Shown here in pieces: positions 1 to 12,242 of a DNA stretch of 64,000 nt. Position 1 is the first letter of the stretch; each line of letters opens with the position of its first letter. The notes below the pieces were generated by a model that saw only the letters and a program-made list of their open reading frames with translations, had not been told where the DNA came from and searched no databases. A program made the position numbers and the translations under genes. This stretch comes from Thecaphora thlaspeos (taxonomy: Eukaryota > Basidiomycota > Ustilaginomycetes > Urocystidales > Glomosporiaceae), in contig UWYS01000021.1 of assembly GCA_900291925.1 (NCBI GenBank), forward strand, positions 62,001 to 126,000, read 5' to 3'.

Positions 1-235
1 AAAGACCTTAACGCTGCAGGACAGGCAGAGGGAGGATGGTGAGGGAGGGGGGCGAGCGAGGTTCGATGATCAGCCGAAGTGTGCCAGACTTGCCGGTAAT
101 GATGGGCTGCGGCACACGCCACAGAGGGAGAGGGGGAGAGAGGGATGCACAGGTGGTCACTCACCGCTTTCGCAGGCCCGAGGTGCCGGGCCTCTGTCCC
201 TCGAAGGGAGTGGTCTGGACAGTGACGACCGACAT
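1..235 (-). CDS. Phosphoglucomutase, N-terminal part (partial)
   Basis: Phosphoglucomutase interconverts glucose-1-phosphate and glucose-6-phosphate in the cytosol. Only the start of the gene is in the window. Exon 1 is 235..165 (23 codons plus 2 nt), the intron is 164..14 with a GTGAGT donor and a CTGCAG acceptor, and exon 2 starts at 13 and runs off the left edge. The joined protein begins MSVVTVQTTPFEGQRPGTSG and continues LRKRVKVF, the near-invariant N-terminus of eukaryotic alpha-D-phosphohexomutases. The catalytic serine and metal loop lie outside the window. The gene is divergent from the Ctk3-like gene at 765. The identity rests on this short but very characteristic motif and the exact splice join. 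Confidence 0.82.
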
Positions 236-764
236 GGTTTGGAATCGGCGATAGGGTGCGGTTGATGCGGGGAGGGCGGAGGTGGAAGAGAGGCGGTAGT
301 GATGGGTGGCGGAGAGGAAGGAGGGAGAGAAGGAGAAGGAGCAGAGGCGAGAGGCGGAACTGACTGACGTCGTCCGAGAGAAGGACAATTGCGGAGGCGC
401 GGGGGGCGGAGGCGCGGGGGGGGGGCGGGGGCACACTTTGTGTGCCTGCTGCGATTTCTTGATTGGCTCGTGCGGCGAGAGTTCCGCCCCAACACCGACC
501 GACGCTGCGCCTCGCCTCTCTGCGTGGCGCCTCTGCTGGGCGCTTCTGTGGCGCAGAAGGCCCGGCTGGCGAGAGAGAGGCTTCGGCGACCTCTGTGCAC
601 CCGCACGACAAAGACGCAGCCCGCTCGCTCCACATCAGAATCCTCCCCTCGCCCTCGCCTTTGTCCTCGACCTAACACCAACACCACCGACTGCCCATCC
701 CCGCCCCGCCCAGTGCCGCTTCTCCCTCACTCGACGCCCGCCGCCCGCCGCTCGCCTGTCCACG
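236..764. promoter_or_regulatory. Divergent intergenic region, PGM / CTK3
   Basis: The 529 bases between two divergent start codons should hold both promoters. They contain G-rich then C/T-rich low-complexity stretches, typical of fungal 5' leaders. I see no clear TATA box. The long overlapping open frames here are proline/arginine-rich artefacts of base composition. Confidence 0.4.
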
Positions 765-1681
765 ATGGATCCCTTCCAGCTGCGCCTCTCGTTCCTCTCG
801 ACGCTGAAACGCCTCTCTGCCAGCCAGTCGTCGATCCACGCCTCGCTCTCCTTCCTCACCACCCACGTCTCGTCGCGCTCCGACCTCTGGTCCTGCCTCT
901 TGGAGACCTGCACCGCCGCCAGCCTCAACACCCGCATCAACCTCCTCTTTCTCATCTCATCCCTCTTCACAGATGAGACGCACTCCAACCACGCGGTACG
1001 CAGCGCCTATACTCCGCTACTGCAGCGCGACGCCGCTAGCCTGGTCGACTTGATGGTCCCGGAGGCAAGGTGGGAGGCCGTGTTGAACATCGATGCGACG
1101 AGGCAGGTCCTGAGTACATGGAGGCTCAAGCTCGTGCTCGAGAGTCCACAGCTCGACCAGCTAGAGGCACTGCTCGAAGAGAGGAGGGATCAGCTCTACC
1201 ATCTGCCAAAGGAAGAGAGAGAAAAGCGACAGGGATGGAGCGAGAACGAAGTGGTCAGGAGGGTAGAGGAGGACCGCGAACGTGTGAGTGTCTCTTGCCA
1301 TGTCCTTGTCATGCTGCTCGTACTTTTGCTCATACCGATACATCCTCGCCGATGGAACAATTGCAGCACAAGCGCCTCCGCGAGAACCTCTGGATCCTCC
1401 CGCCCACCTCGACCTCTCAGTCGGTTTTGTTCGGCGTCGAGCCGCACCACATCAACCCGCTCTTCCTCGCCTCGGCCTCGGTTCCTCTGCCGTCTGACAA
1501 CGCGGCTGCAACATCGATGACGAAGGTGTCGGTGGCGGCATCATGGACGGGACAGGATGTCGAGTTCGACCAGGCTTGGGACCAGACGAGCGACTGGAAC
1601 TCGGACGACGATGAGAGGATAGCGGAGGAGAACGAAAAAGCCGTCTTGACGCCTGTCAGCGAGGGCTGGCTCAGAGCGTGA
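765..1681 (+). CDS. CTK3: CTD kinase subunit gamma (Ctk3-like)
   Basis: Third subunit of the CTDK-I complex, which phosphorylates the RNA polymerase II C-terminal repeat in the nucleus. Exons are 765..1283 and 1367..1681 (277 aa); the intron has a GTGAGT donor and a TTGCAG acceptor. The N-terminal part begins MDPFQLRLSFLSTLKRLSAS and is an all-helical CID-like region, as in Ctk3 and S. pombe Lsg1. The join restores the typical EEDRERHKRLRENLWILP block just after the CID-like domain. The C-terminus is acidic and Trp-rich, with the motif FDQAWDQTSDWNSDDDERIA. The ATG at 765 is chosen because homologues start at this MDPF. Identification is by recalled family pattern, not alignment. Confidence 0.75.
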
Positions 1682-2178
1682 TGGGGTCAAAAGGGACCAA
1701 AGGCGAGGCGATGGCGACACTCCCTTGTACCACTACTCTTATACCCACCGGGCGCTGCTTCAATTGCACCCGGTCCATCTGTAACATCATCTCATTTCAT
1801 TGTCGTCGTTGCCATCCATCATGATCGTCGATTCCTTCGCCATTGTCGGCGGTGGTCTGCGAGGTGGTGGGGCAGCCCATCGGAGCCGGTCGCGCGACGC
1901 CAGCAGAAGAAAAAAATAAAAATAAGAGAGGAGCATCAACAACCTCCACCTCGCTCGCTATTTTTTCTTGAGATTCTTGTTCGTTAGCCATCTCTCCTCC
2001 CACCTCGCTCCTTCTCTCCAACACTCACAGTCCACCTTCACTCTGTCGCACCTAACGCTGCTCTAGCAGGTCACCAGAACCACGCCGCCTGCATACCGGA
2101 CAGGACGACCAGCAGGAACCAGGGGACTAGGGCTGTACGCTGTCGGGCTGGAAGAAGAGGCAAGCAGGCTTAGGCAGC
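1682..2178. other. Intergenic, CTK3 to SEN34
   Basis: This 497-base stretch holds the 3' end of the Ctk3-like gene (a poly-A-like AAAAAAATAAAAATAAG run near 1910-1926) and the promoter and leader of the Sen34 gene. I see no additional gene. Confidence 0.4.
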
Positions 2179-3515
2179 ATGTCGACACTCCCCGCTCTCC
2201 GCCAGCAACATCCGGAGCGTATTCCGTTGCACCTGCACGACGGGCTCGTCTTTGTCTGGCATCCCACAGGTACGTCGCCCTTCGCCATAACGGGCTGCAG
2301 CTTCATAGAGCACCCCAATGGATTCAACTGATGTCGACTCCTCATACGCATCCGCCGCTCGTCCTGCACAGACGTTGCACGATTGAGACGGGACCATGCC
2401 ATCTGCGGTCTGATGACGGGAACTTTGCCCCTGATACCGCAGCAAAATGTCTTTCTGGGTCTGCCAATGCAGCTGTGCGACGAAGAGGTGGCCTGGTTGC
2501 TTAGAGAAGGTGCGTCTTCCTCCCTCCCTCCTCCCTCTCTCACCTCTGTGCTTGACTGACTCTCCACCTACCGCTGTGACTCTTGTCGGATATCTCCACA
2601 TAGGCGTTGGCATGCTGATAGTCGACGCCCCTTCGCACCGCCGTGCTACAAAGGAAGAGATCGAAGAATACTGGCAAGAGTACCGGGACGATGTCAAGCT
2701 CCAGCGTAAGGAGACCAAGAAGGACCGCGAAGAAACTAGACGGATGTTCGAAGCCAAGCTGGGTCGAGGAGATCCTTCTCCCTCTTCCTCGTCCACCGCT
2801 GCTGTTCCCGATGTCAAGGCGGAGGAGGAGGATGACAATGCGGAACTTGAGAAGATCCCGTACCACCACTTGACGATTGGCGACTCTTCCGACCTGCCCT
2901 GGTACACGCCTTCCTTGACGGAGCCGGGCGCAACGGCGTACCTCACGCTCTCGACAGCGAGGAAGGCGGGAGCGTTCACATTCCCCAGGACCGAGACGGA
3001 GATGGCGAACCTATGCGTGTTCGAGACGTTGCACGCGAAGGGCTACTACATGGGTGTGGGGCTGAGATTTGGCGGACAGTTTACGGCGTATCCTGGTGGG
3101 TACTCTGACCCGGTTTCCTCTGACTTTGTCCCGTTCGTTCGTTGATTCGCAGAGAGCTGACGACCCCAAGCTCACCCCTTTCAACGACCAACTGTCCGAC
3201 GGGACGAACGCAGGCGATCCACTACGGTACCACGCGCACTACTCGGCCGCGGTCTTCGCGCGTCCCACTTCTAGTACGAGCGCACTCGAGATTGTCGCCT
3301 CAGGTCGACTGGGTACGGCGGTGAAGAAGAGCCATCTGATCTGCTGCGTTGACTCGCCACTCTCCCCTTCACCCTCGTCCGCCGCGAAAGAGGGAAGTGT
3401 CGAGACGGAAGAGCGGATCAGGACCGAGGTGGAGTCGGGGAGGTACGACGATGTCTCCAACGAGTGGGGCAAGGTGGATTTCTTTAGCTTGAGTTGGGCT
3501 GGCTTTGGAACGTAG
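2179..3515 (+). CDS. SEN34: tRNA-splicing endonuclease subunit Sen34
   Basis: Catalytic subunit of the SEN complex that cuts pre-tRNA at the 3' splice site of its intron. Exons are 2179..2269, 2372..2509, 2604..3095 and 3157..3515 (359 aa). The second and third exons join to give LIPQQNVFLGLPMQLCDEEV, the hallmark of Sen34. The C-terminal nuclease fold carries the expected triad: Tyr in GLRFGGQFTAYP, His in DPLRYHAHY and Lys in GTAVKKSHL. A charged coiled segment follows the N-terminal domain (EEIEEYWQEY...KKDREETRR). The last acceptor could instead be at 3155 with a donor at 3100, which adds one residue; both keep the frame. An intron-containing tRNA-Leu, its type of substrate, lies at 52358 in the same window. 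Confidence 0.88.
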
Positions 3516-4687
3516 CGGCGCTGCGCTAGCGGGGCGAGCGGAGAGGCTGGATAGGCGTCACTCTCGGGGCGCGGGGCGGAGGCGAAATTCAGATATGCGC
3601 GCAAATCTATCGACGTAGCGAGGGGGCGAGATGGCGTATCTCTTTGCCCCACGCTTGCGACGGATCTAAAGAAGAGACAAGCTGATTGTCGTCACCTTAG
3701 GATATTTTGAGCGCCATTTAACCCTTGAGCCAAAGCCATGGCTCGAGCTGACACCTTTAGCGCGCAGCTACACATCCCCTTGAACGGCAGAGGAAGGGGC
3801 ATGGTGAGAACCATGAGAGAGGGTTGACGATAACATGACACTCTGACGCCCTCTTCTCGCTGCGTAGGACGCCCCGCTCAACGCGAGCTACTTAGCGCCC
3901 GCTCAGGCCTCGCCTTGCCGTCGAATCAAAAAAAGAACCGAAAAAAATATGAACCGACGCCGGGCTGTTGTCAGTGGGAAAAGGGGGCGACCGACGAAGC
4001 GACGCGCAGACGCACGACCCGCCCGCCCCTGGCCCTCGACCTCCTGTCACCGTTGGGCACTCCTCGCCCTCCCGGTTGTCAGCCACCGGTTTGCAGCTGG
4101 CTGGCTGGCAGGCTCGCTCGATGTGGCTGGGCTGTGCGTGTGCCTTGCCGTCCCTCGTTGGGTCTCCCCCTTGCCTTCTCCTTCCATCACCTGATTCATC
4201 TACCCTCGCTCCCCCTCGGCTCAACGTTCCATCGTCACATTTACCACTCGTACACTCCCAGCTCGACAACGACAGCTTCACTTCCTGCCTCACTCTCAAC
4301 CTCTGGCGAGACGACCTCCAATCTCGCCTGCTACAGGTTCTTGCTGGTGTCCGATCCGCTCTTCGCTCTCGCTCGCTCTGCTTCGACCCCCTGGAACAGG
4401 CTGGACACGGTCATCGGCTCGGCCACTCCCCGCTCCCAGCCCATCAGCAAGCAGCAGCAGCAACAGGCGGCTGTTTCTCCCTCGAGTCCGGCCCGACGCC
4501 TCGACGCTTGCTCGACCCGTGATTATTTGACAGCTCGCCGCGCACACCGGTAGATCCGACTGACTTGCGCCAACACGCCAGGAGATCACCATCCGCCAGC
4601 ACTGGCACCCTCCGCTCTATTCTCTTCTTCACTCTCCCGTCCACGCATCCCTCGCACTTCGCCCCGGCTCGCTCCGCGCCCGCCACA
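3516..4687. other. Intergenic and long C/T-rich leader before the AGC kinase
   Basis: The 1.17 kb contain no convincing gene. From about 4010 the + strand is strongly pyrimidine-rich (CTCCC/TCGCTC tracts, a CAG run at 4449-4465), as in fungal promoters and 5' UTRs of highly expressed genes. The overlapping open frames are low-complexity Ser/Pro/Arg strings. Confidence 0.4.
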
Positions 4688-7140
4688 ATGTCTTGGAAGC
4701 TAGGGAAAAAGTTCAAGGACGGCGCAGCTCTCGGCTCGCGCTCTCCCTCCAACGTCGCCGCGACCATGGAGCGATCCGCCACGCCGACTCCTTCCAACCC
4801 GCACGCCGGCTCCTCTTCCTCTTCGTCGTCTTCCGCGCTCAACCCCCTCGCCTCGTCCACCGGGGCGCCCATCCCGCGCTCGGGCCTGCTCACCATCCGC
4901 GTCGTCGATGCGCGCGGCCTCTCGCTCCCCGCCGGCGCACAGACGCCTCCCGCCATTGCACGCGCTCTCGCGCACCACGGAACGCCCTCCGCTTCGGGCC
5001 TTTCCTCGTCCGCACGCGACAACCGTCAGAGCATGCAGAGGAAGCAGTGCTGGTGGCTCCCTTACCTCGTCCTCGAGTTCGACAAGAACGAGATCCTCAT
5101 CGACGCACTTGGAGGAGACGTTCAGGGACCGACCTGGATGTTTAAGGCGCACTTGTGAGTCGAAGGGCAGGCAGGCGAAGATATAGACTGCGTCAGACCG
5201 CCGTCTAGCCCGCAATCCAGCTCGAGGTCGAATCTGTCCGCTGATCGAAGTCCGGCTGATTCCGCTACCTTTCCCTAATCCCGTCCCGCCCACCACCAGT
5301 GACGTCTCGAGGAACTCGGAAATCAGCCTGCAGAGCTACCTGCGATCTGGCGACGGCCCCGGCGCCAACCCGGGCGAGGGTCAGCACCGCGACGGACAAG
5401 GCGACGACGTCATGGGCGTCGGCGACCTTTACCTCGGAGGCGTCAAGTTTGTCCCCGACTTTGAGAACCAGGTGAGTGCCGTCGGTCGGCCGATCCTGCC
5501 CCGGCAGACGGTGACTCTTGACTCTCCCGTCCAGACTCGCGCAACAATGTTGACGGGCCATTGTGTATCTCTGTCTGTAACTCCATTCATCCGCCCGTCC
5601 GTTCGCTCGCCCCCGCCTTTAGCGCACCACCGACGAGTGGTACCCGGTCGCAGGTGGGACGGGTCAAATACATATCCAGGTCTCGTACAAGAGCGACTCT
5701 GGCGGCTCGCTCAACATGGACGCCTTCGAGCTGCTCAAGGTCATCGGCAAAGGAAGTTTTGGAAAGGTGCGTGCGGTCTTGTCTGCTGGTGGCTTCTCGG
5801 CTTAAGAGGATATCTTTGTCCGGGAAGGTGGCATCGCTGACCCGTTCGGCACTCCCACTTCATCCCTTGCTCATGCCTGCGCCTCCATTCCGGCCTCTGC
5901 TCCGGGCATTTCTTCCCCTCCTCCACCTTCTGCCTGCTCGTCGACCGCAGGTGATGCAAGTGAGAAAGCGTGACACGTCCCGTATCTATGCGCTCAAGAC
6001 GATCCGCAAGGCGCACATCGTCTCGCGCTCCGAAGTGACGCACACGCTGGCTGAGCGGACGGTGCTGGCGCAGGTCAACAATCCCTTCATTGTCCCGCTC
6101 AAGTTTTCCTTCCAGAGTCCGGACAAGCTCTACCTTGTGCTGGCCTTCATCAACGGCGGCGAGCTCTTTCACCACCTCCAGCGCGAGGGACGGTTCAACG
6201 AGGAGCGCTCGCGCTTCTACGCGGCCGAGCTGCTGTGCGCGCTCGAGCACCTCCACGGCTTCAACGTCGTCTACCGCGACCTAAAGCCCGAGAACATCCT
6301 GCTCGACTACACCGGCCACATTGCGCTCTGCGACTTTGGGCTGTGCAAGCTCAATATGGGCGATCAGGAGACGACCAACAGTAAGTGGCCGCGTGTCTCG
6401 CTCGTGTCAGCCATGCGCTTGACCGCTAGCGTTGCTCGGGGGCAGATCCGAAAGACAATCGCTGACATCCTATCCGACCCTGCTTTGCCGCCGCCGTATA
6501 GCCTTCTGCGGTACGCCAGAGTACCTCTCTCCAGAGCTGCTGCTGGGCCAGGGCTACACGAAGGCCGTCGATTGGTGGACGCTAGGCGTTCTGCTGTACG
6601 AGATGCTGACGGGCCTGCCGCCGTTCTACTCGGAAGACGTTAACGAGATGTACCGCAAGATCCTGCAGGACCCGCTGCGCTTCGGCGATGAAGTTAGCCC
6701 GGACGCGCGCCACCTCCTGACGCTGCTGCTGAACCGCGACCCGTCGCAGCGTCTCGGAAGCGGGCCCAACGGCGCGGCGGACATCAAGGCGCATCCGTTC
6801 TTTGCCAAGCACATCGACTGGAAGCGGCTGTTGGCCAAGAAGGTTCAGCCACCTTTCAAACCTAGTGTGGTGAGTTTGATTCGTGTCGCCGGTCGGGATG
6901 CTTCTTGTGTTTTCGTCGGTTTGGATACTGAAATGGCGCGCCCGCCGATTTCTACGCTGGCAACGACAGGCATCGGCGATCGATACATCCAACTTTGACC
7001 CGGAGTTTACAAACGAACCGCCGATGGATAGCGTGGTGGACGACAGTCACATGCTGAGCGCGACGGTGCAAGAGCAGTTTGTAGGGTTCTCGTATAACGC
7101 TCCCAACGACCTGACGCAGGGAGAAAGTCTACGCGATTAA
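4688..7140 (+). CDS. YPK1: AGC-family protein kinase, Ypk1/Gad8 type
   Basis: Ser/Thr kinase acting below TORC2 in membrane-stress and sphingolipid signalling. Exons are 4688..5154, 5300..5471, 5623..5766, 5951..6380, 6502..6869 and 6970..7140 (583 aa); all phases agree. The N-terminus MSWKLGKKFKDG matches the Gad8/Ypk1 start. A C2-like region follows (LLTIRVVDARGL...LVLEFDKNEIL). The kinase domain starts near residue 255 with GKGSFGK, then YRDLKPEN (catalytic loop), LCDFGLCK (DFG) and an activation loop ending TFCGTPEYLSPE. The tail has a turn-motif region FTNEPPMDSVVDDSH and the hydrophobic motif FVGFSY, the usual TORC2 target. The split codon at TN/TFCG is restored exactly across intron 4, which supports the model. 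Confidence 0.9.
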
Positions 7141-7254
7141 AGCGTCGTAGCAATTTTGTAGCGTTTAGTGTTGGATGTGGTCGTCATCGCAAGACTAGTG
7201 GCTGTTGGTCTACGAAATATTTCAATGATGTCTTTGGAGCTGGACTTGATCCTT

Positions 7255-7280
7255 GAGAGAGAGAGAGAGAGAAAGAGAGA
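7255..7280. repeat. (GA)n microsatellite
   Basis: Near-perfect GA dinucleotide run just after the AGC kinase stop codon. Confidence 0.9.
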
Positions 7281-7605
7281 ATGAGTTGACTTGGAAGGAT
7301 GGGACGTTGTTGGTTTGGTCGGAATTTGAAACCTGTCAGCGGTCGTCTCGGCCGAGGACTGGGCGGTTCCATCGGCCGCTCGACTCGGCGAGGCGTCACT
7401 GACAACACCAGACTGGAAGGACATCGTGCTACTTTCCTTTTGAATCTATCGTTTTTTCCCAAGAGAATCTTGTTGTCAAACCTTTGTCCTGATTCAGAGA
7501 TGGGATGTGGAAGTGGTAGGAGTTTGTCATGTCTCTTCCTTGACGATTCGCATGTCCATTCAGCAGAGTAGAAGTACAAGAGGTACAGAGAACGGAGATT
7601 AAGCA

Positions 7606-7647
7606 GAGAGAGACAGAATGAGAGAAAGAGACCGGGAGAAAGAGACC

Positions 7648-7685
<38 letters not shown>
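7606..7685. repeat. (AG)n microsatellite with ACCGGGAGAAAG units
   Basis: Imperfect AGAGA/ACCGGGAGA units lead into an uninterrupted AG run at about 7650-7685. Confidence 0.9.
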
Positions 7686-7689
<4 letters not shown>

Positions 7690-7738
7690 TATCCTAGTCC
7701 GTAATGAAAGCAATAGAAAGCGAAAGAGTGTATGGAAA

Positions 7739-7782
7739 AGGTGTGTGTCCGTGTTGCGTGTGTGTGTGTGTGTGCGTGTGTA
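7739..7782. repeat. (TG)n microsatellite
   Basis: Imperfect GTGTGT run with a few substitutions, 42 bases from the chitin synthase stop codon. Confidence 0.9.
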
Positions 7783-7823
7783 TGAATCGAGTAAAGTGAG
7801 ATCGTCTCGCTCACCGTTTTCCC

Positions 7824-10800
7824 CTACCCATTGATAAGACGAATGGTAAGGTAAAGCGTTGATCCAATAAACCTAATGCACGCCATACCAGCTACGAAAA
7901 CGAGTACTAGAACCATGTAAACTTTACTCCTCGTCACACCGCTGTTCGTATCAAACGTGCTGGTCGTATCACCATTTAAGATGAAAGCAGCTACGACACC
8001 GTTTGATAGCGCCCAGGCAAGGACGACGTTGGTTCGGATGTTCTTGTAGTAGTCCGTCTGACGCGCTGCTTTCTCTTCGGAAGAGGCATCACCGCGGATG
8101 ATCATGGGTCGTGTACGAAGGTTGTTCAATGCATCGTCGTAGGCTGTGTCGATGTCGGCTTGCGCGGTGGGAAGCGTGATTTCAACTACGCCTTTGCCCG
8201 ATGACGTGACGGAGCCGAGGTCGTTGGAGACTGAGGTGTCGCCTTTTGTGCCCCAGCTGAAATCGTGCAGGTCTAAATATGGCGGAGTGCAAGGGGGAGG
8301 GAGCGGGAGATGTGCAAGGAGAGCCAGCGTGTCAACAAATACCGTCCGTGGCGTGGAACGACCCAGAATCAAGTCGGAAGCTCGTCGTCGTGATTACATA
8401 CTGCAGAACGCGTAGATGTTGAGGACGCTGTCGTGGCGCGCGAGGTCAAGCAAAGAAAAGGTAAGATGGTCAGCACCGACTGCGCATCGTACCAGTGACC
8501 CTCATCGGCCTCACGCCAAATCGGCCACCGTGACTCACTTGATGTAGGTCGGCGCGAGCAAGAGATACTGCAGGAAGCTCGTGACGAGATGCAACGGATC
8601 GCACGCCAACACCGACGAGAGAAAGTAAACACCATACGTCGCCAGCAGGCTGACGACCATCTGCGCATAGATGGCATTATGCTCCACCCTTGCCACCACT
8701 TTGGAAAGACACAGGACCGCCGCCACCATCATGTACACCGTCAACAGCGCAAAAATGATGACGGCTGCCATGTACTTCCAGCGAGAACCCTGCGGTCGGT
8801 TACCCATGGCAAAGATGAACGATGATACGACGGTGCCCAGGTAGATGTACTGCATAAAGACGTTCCAGACCGCGATCCCCTTGAGTCCAAAGGCCGGGTC
8901 CTCCAGGCTCTGAGTCAGAATGCTGATGGGCCGGGCCAAGGCGGGCAGAAAGGAGCCGAGTGACATCGGGACAGTCAGTACCGTGATGGTCCGTCGCAGA
9001 AGGTGCGACTAGCTCGTCTGTACACTGCTGCCGACGCTCACCGGAAGAAGATGTAGTAGCTGCTCAGGCCAAAGAAGGCGAAGCACATGTTGATGAACGA
9101 GTAGAAGCTCTCAAACACCAGCACGGCCTTGCGCCACGGGTTGTGACCGCTGCGGAGGAACTGCGACGTGTGGTAGAGGGCATAGACGGCGGCGAAGAAC
9201 GAGCCGTTCAGCCAGCGCCGGCGCTGGCTGATGAATTCCGGGAACGAGTCCGGCACGTCGGTCACGCCGCGTGCGCTCTTGACGTATTGAAGCACCCAGC
9301 CCGCACCACGCTTTGCCGCCAGTTCCTGTCAGGCGGGAAGAGGCAAGTCGCATGCCGTCAGTAAGGTGGGCCCATCGTCCGTGTCCAGAAAAATGTGACA
9401 TCGACACGGAAAGACTTACGAAACACCTGGAGCGAGAGGACGAGTGGTCAGAAAAGGAAAAGGAGACGGCAAGCGGAAGAGTCAGTCACCTGCGCGTGGT
9501 CACGCACGCAGCTAGCATGCATCGCGGCGTCGGATCGTCTCTGCTGCTCACAAGATGCGGTCTTCGGCGAGGTACATGTTGGACGTAAAGACGTCTGCCT
9601 CGGCACCCATCAGGTTCTCGCCCTTGAAGTAGCTCGCCAAGGGGCCGTGTTCCATCTCGTCGTTCTGGAGCGCAATATAGCGGTAGGCGCTAAAGGCGCC
9701 GGGGAGAACCGAGATGTAGCCCATGACTGACTCCGTCGTCTTGTCTGCGAGCGTCGGCGGGAAAGGTGGCGAAACGAGTGCACAGTCACGAAACAAGGAC
9801 GAGGAGCGAGTCAGCAAGATACGCGGCCCTTTCGTCCCCTCCGCGGATCAATGAATGGCTACTCACCGAGGATGTTGGAGATCTTGTACTCGAAATTCTG
9901 CGCTGCGACGAGCGGATTGAGGAGCGCCGGTCCGACGCCCCACTTGCCGCGGGTGTCGGCGCAAATCTCGCCGCACGCGCCGGCGACGTTCGAGTTGAGG
10001 TCAAAGGCCTTCCAAAGGTAGTAGATGGACTTGTTCTCTGGCCGCGTTCCGACGTCGAGGAGGATGGTGACGTTGGGCTGGAGGACGGGGCAGAAGGCGC
10101 TGAAAAACCAGCGGTGCGAGTTGATCTTCTTCGCGTTCTTCTCCTTGAGGCAGAAGATGATCTGCATGGGGACTAGGCCGCGCTCGGCGCCCTTGAACTG
10201 GAGGTTGCTGTCGATCGAGAGCTGGGTGGTGTATTCGTAGACGTGGGCCTGGACGGGCTTGCCGTTGACAGAGTTCTTGGCAACGCCGTCCTGATAGACG
10301 CCGAGGGCGGCGAGGCAGTCGAGGACGCGCGGATGGATCTTTCGCCGGCCGTCGCTGATGATGGCGACGACGACCTTTTTCCAACCATTGGCGCCCCAAG
10401 TGCGGCTCTTGTTGCGCGAGCAGAGATGGGCGATGTTCTTCATGACGCCGTGCATCGTCCGGGTAAAGAGGACCTCGTCTTCATTGTACATGGTCACGGC
10501 GATAAAGATCTCGGTATGGCGGTTGTACATGGCCGGGCGAAGGGTGAAGTTGTGGCTAGCAAAATCGTCAGGCTCGCAGGTGACGGCCGAGTAGCGCATC
10601 GAGGTGAACTCCTCCTCGCCGCGGCGGCTGAGGAAGGTCTGGAGCTTGCTGGGAATGTCGAGATCGAGGACGAGGTTGCCCTGTGTGAGGCGGACGTTCT
10701 TTTTCGTTTTGTGCCTGCGCAGCTGGGCGCCTCTGGGCGGGGCGGGTCCAAAGTGCTGGGTCTCGAACGCGGCATCGGCGAGGCCTACTGCGCCAGCGCC

Positions 10801-11481
10801 AAGACCATCGTAACTGCTTGACCTCGGGTTGTGTCGATCTTGTTCATCGTCGTCGTCGCCATAGAGGGTGCCCTCTTTGTCTAGGCCCGGGGCCGCGTAG
10901 GGGCTCTGGAGGTACTGGACGCCGGCGCGGCCAAATGGCGAAGCAGCGTCGAGCATCTTTTCGTCGTCGTCGTGGGTGTGGGGGCTGTAGCGGTGCTTTT
11001 CGTCGTCAAGGCGGTGCGCTTCGTACTCGTACTCTCCGTCTTCGTCTTGGTCGTCGTGGAGGGCGAGGCCGGAGTAGTCGCCGGGCTGACCTCGTCCGTA
11101 GGCGTTGTAGCCGTAACCGTCGGCGTGGGCGTCTGCGTCAGCGTGGGGGTAGTCGTAGCCGGCGTACTCTGGTATTGGGTTGAGGTTGGTCTGCTGGGGG
11201 TATTGATGCGGGAGGGATGCGGCGGTATTCTGCTGTTGGTCTAGGGGTGCGGTTGCTAGGGCGTTGGCAGCCTCATTGTAGAAGCTCTGGCTGAGCTGTG
11301 GACCGTGGCCGGAGGCGGAAGTGCGCTGTTGGTCCATCTGGATGCTGCGGTGGGGATGGTGGCGTGTGGGGTCGGCAAAGGGCGAGGCGTCTGTGTCTGG
11401 GTAGTAGGGGTAGGCGTAGGCGTGCTGGTCTGCGTTGTCATTGTGTTGGGGTGGCGCTGGGACGTTGTAGGTGGCAGGCAT
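7824..11481 (-). CDS. Chitin synthase, division 1 (class I/II/III type)
   Basis: Membrane GT2 glycosyltransferase making chitin from UDP-GlcNAc. Seven coding exons: 11481..9867, 9744..9552, 9426..9420, 9325..9042, 8922..8539, 8427..8402 and 8272..7824 (985 aa). The N-terminal 270 or so residues are a Pro/His/Tyr-rich cytosolic region. The catalytic core has [35 protein letters not shown] and the product motif QRRRW in [13 protein letters not shown]. Several membrane helices follow, then [11 protein letters not shown] near the C-terminus. The third exon is only 7 nt and restores ILCFE; the sixth is 26 nt and restores NVLNVYAFC. I chose the ATG at 11481 ([11 protein letters not shown]) because upstream sequence looks like C/T-rich leader. 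In-frame ATGs at 11673 and 11829 would add 64 or 116 Pro/Ser-rich residues. Confidence 0.92.
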
Positions 11482-12242
11482 GTTGGCGGTGTTGTGTCGG
11501 GAGGGGGGCAAAAAGGGACGAGAGAGGGGATGATGGAGGGTGGTGACAGTGGCGGTGGTGGGCGGTGTTGCGGCGAGGAGGGGCCGGTCTTGCCTAGGTG
11601 GAAGTGTAGGTGGCTGCGTGGGTTCGGGTGGTGGTGGTTTGCGGTTGGGCGAGGGCGACTTGCGTGGCGGCATCTGGATGGCGGAGCGAGGCCGAATGCT
11701 GAGTGCGTCTGCGGTGCAGTGCGTCGGTGGTGGGCCGATGGGAGAGGCAGAGGCAGAGGAGGAGGGAGAGGAGGAGAGAGTCACAGAGACAGAGGCGGAT
11801 GAGGCGAGGGCGAGGCAGAGGAGCAGCAAAGGCCCCTCGACGAGCTGTGTTTGTGTTGGTTGAGCGCATCTACCCTGCAGCCGGGCGGCAGGCGGCAGCG
11901 TGTTGAACTCGTCGCCCTCACCTCACGCTGCGCTTAGCGTGCGCTGCCAACGCGCCGTGCCGCTGCAAAAGGGGCTTCGCTTGCTGGCGCGCCCCTGGCT
12001 GCTGCTGTCCGACACCCGGCGCGTGCTCCCCCGGCGTCCTTCTTGCTTCGGTTCCGAGGCAGCTGTCCGCCAGGCGTTGCACACGCTCGCCCCGCCTAGC
12101 CCATGGCGCAGTCACAGGTGGTGTCCTTGCGCTCGCCCTCGCTGCATGGTCCTTGTGCATCTCCGCTGTCGTCGTCGTCGTCAGAATGCCCTCGACCTCA
12201 CAATGCAATGGGAACACCATCGATCTGGATGGCGGTCTAGTT

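Larger units (their letters stand above)
7141..7823. other. Intergenic with microsatellites (3' ends of kinase and chitin synthase)
   Basis: Convergent 3' ends meet here. The stretch is dominated by GA and TG simple repeats (annotated separately). No gene is supported; the short open frames are the repeats read through. Confidence 0.5.

Noticed and set aside
157..687. 176-codon minus-strand frame upstream of the phosphoglucomutase exon
   Set aside because: It is the Pro/Ser/Arg-rich leader region; the conserved phosphoglucomutase start is in a different frame at 235.
8939..9041. Chitin synthase reading [22 protein letters not shown] as coding between exons 4 and 5
   Set aside because: Every usable AG there gives a stop or wrong phase. 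The acceptor at 8923 restores [14 protein letters not shown], which matches the family.
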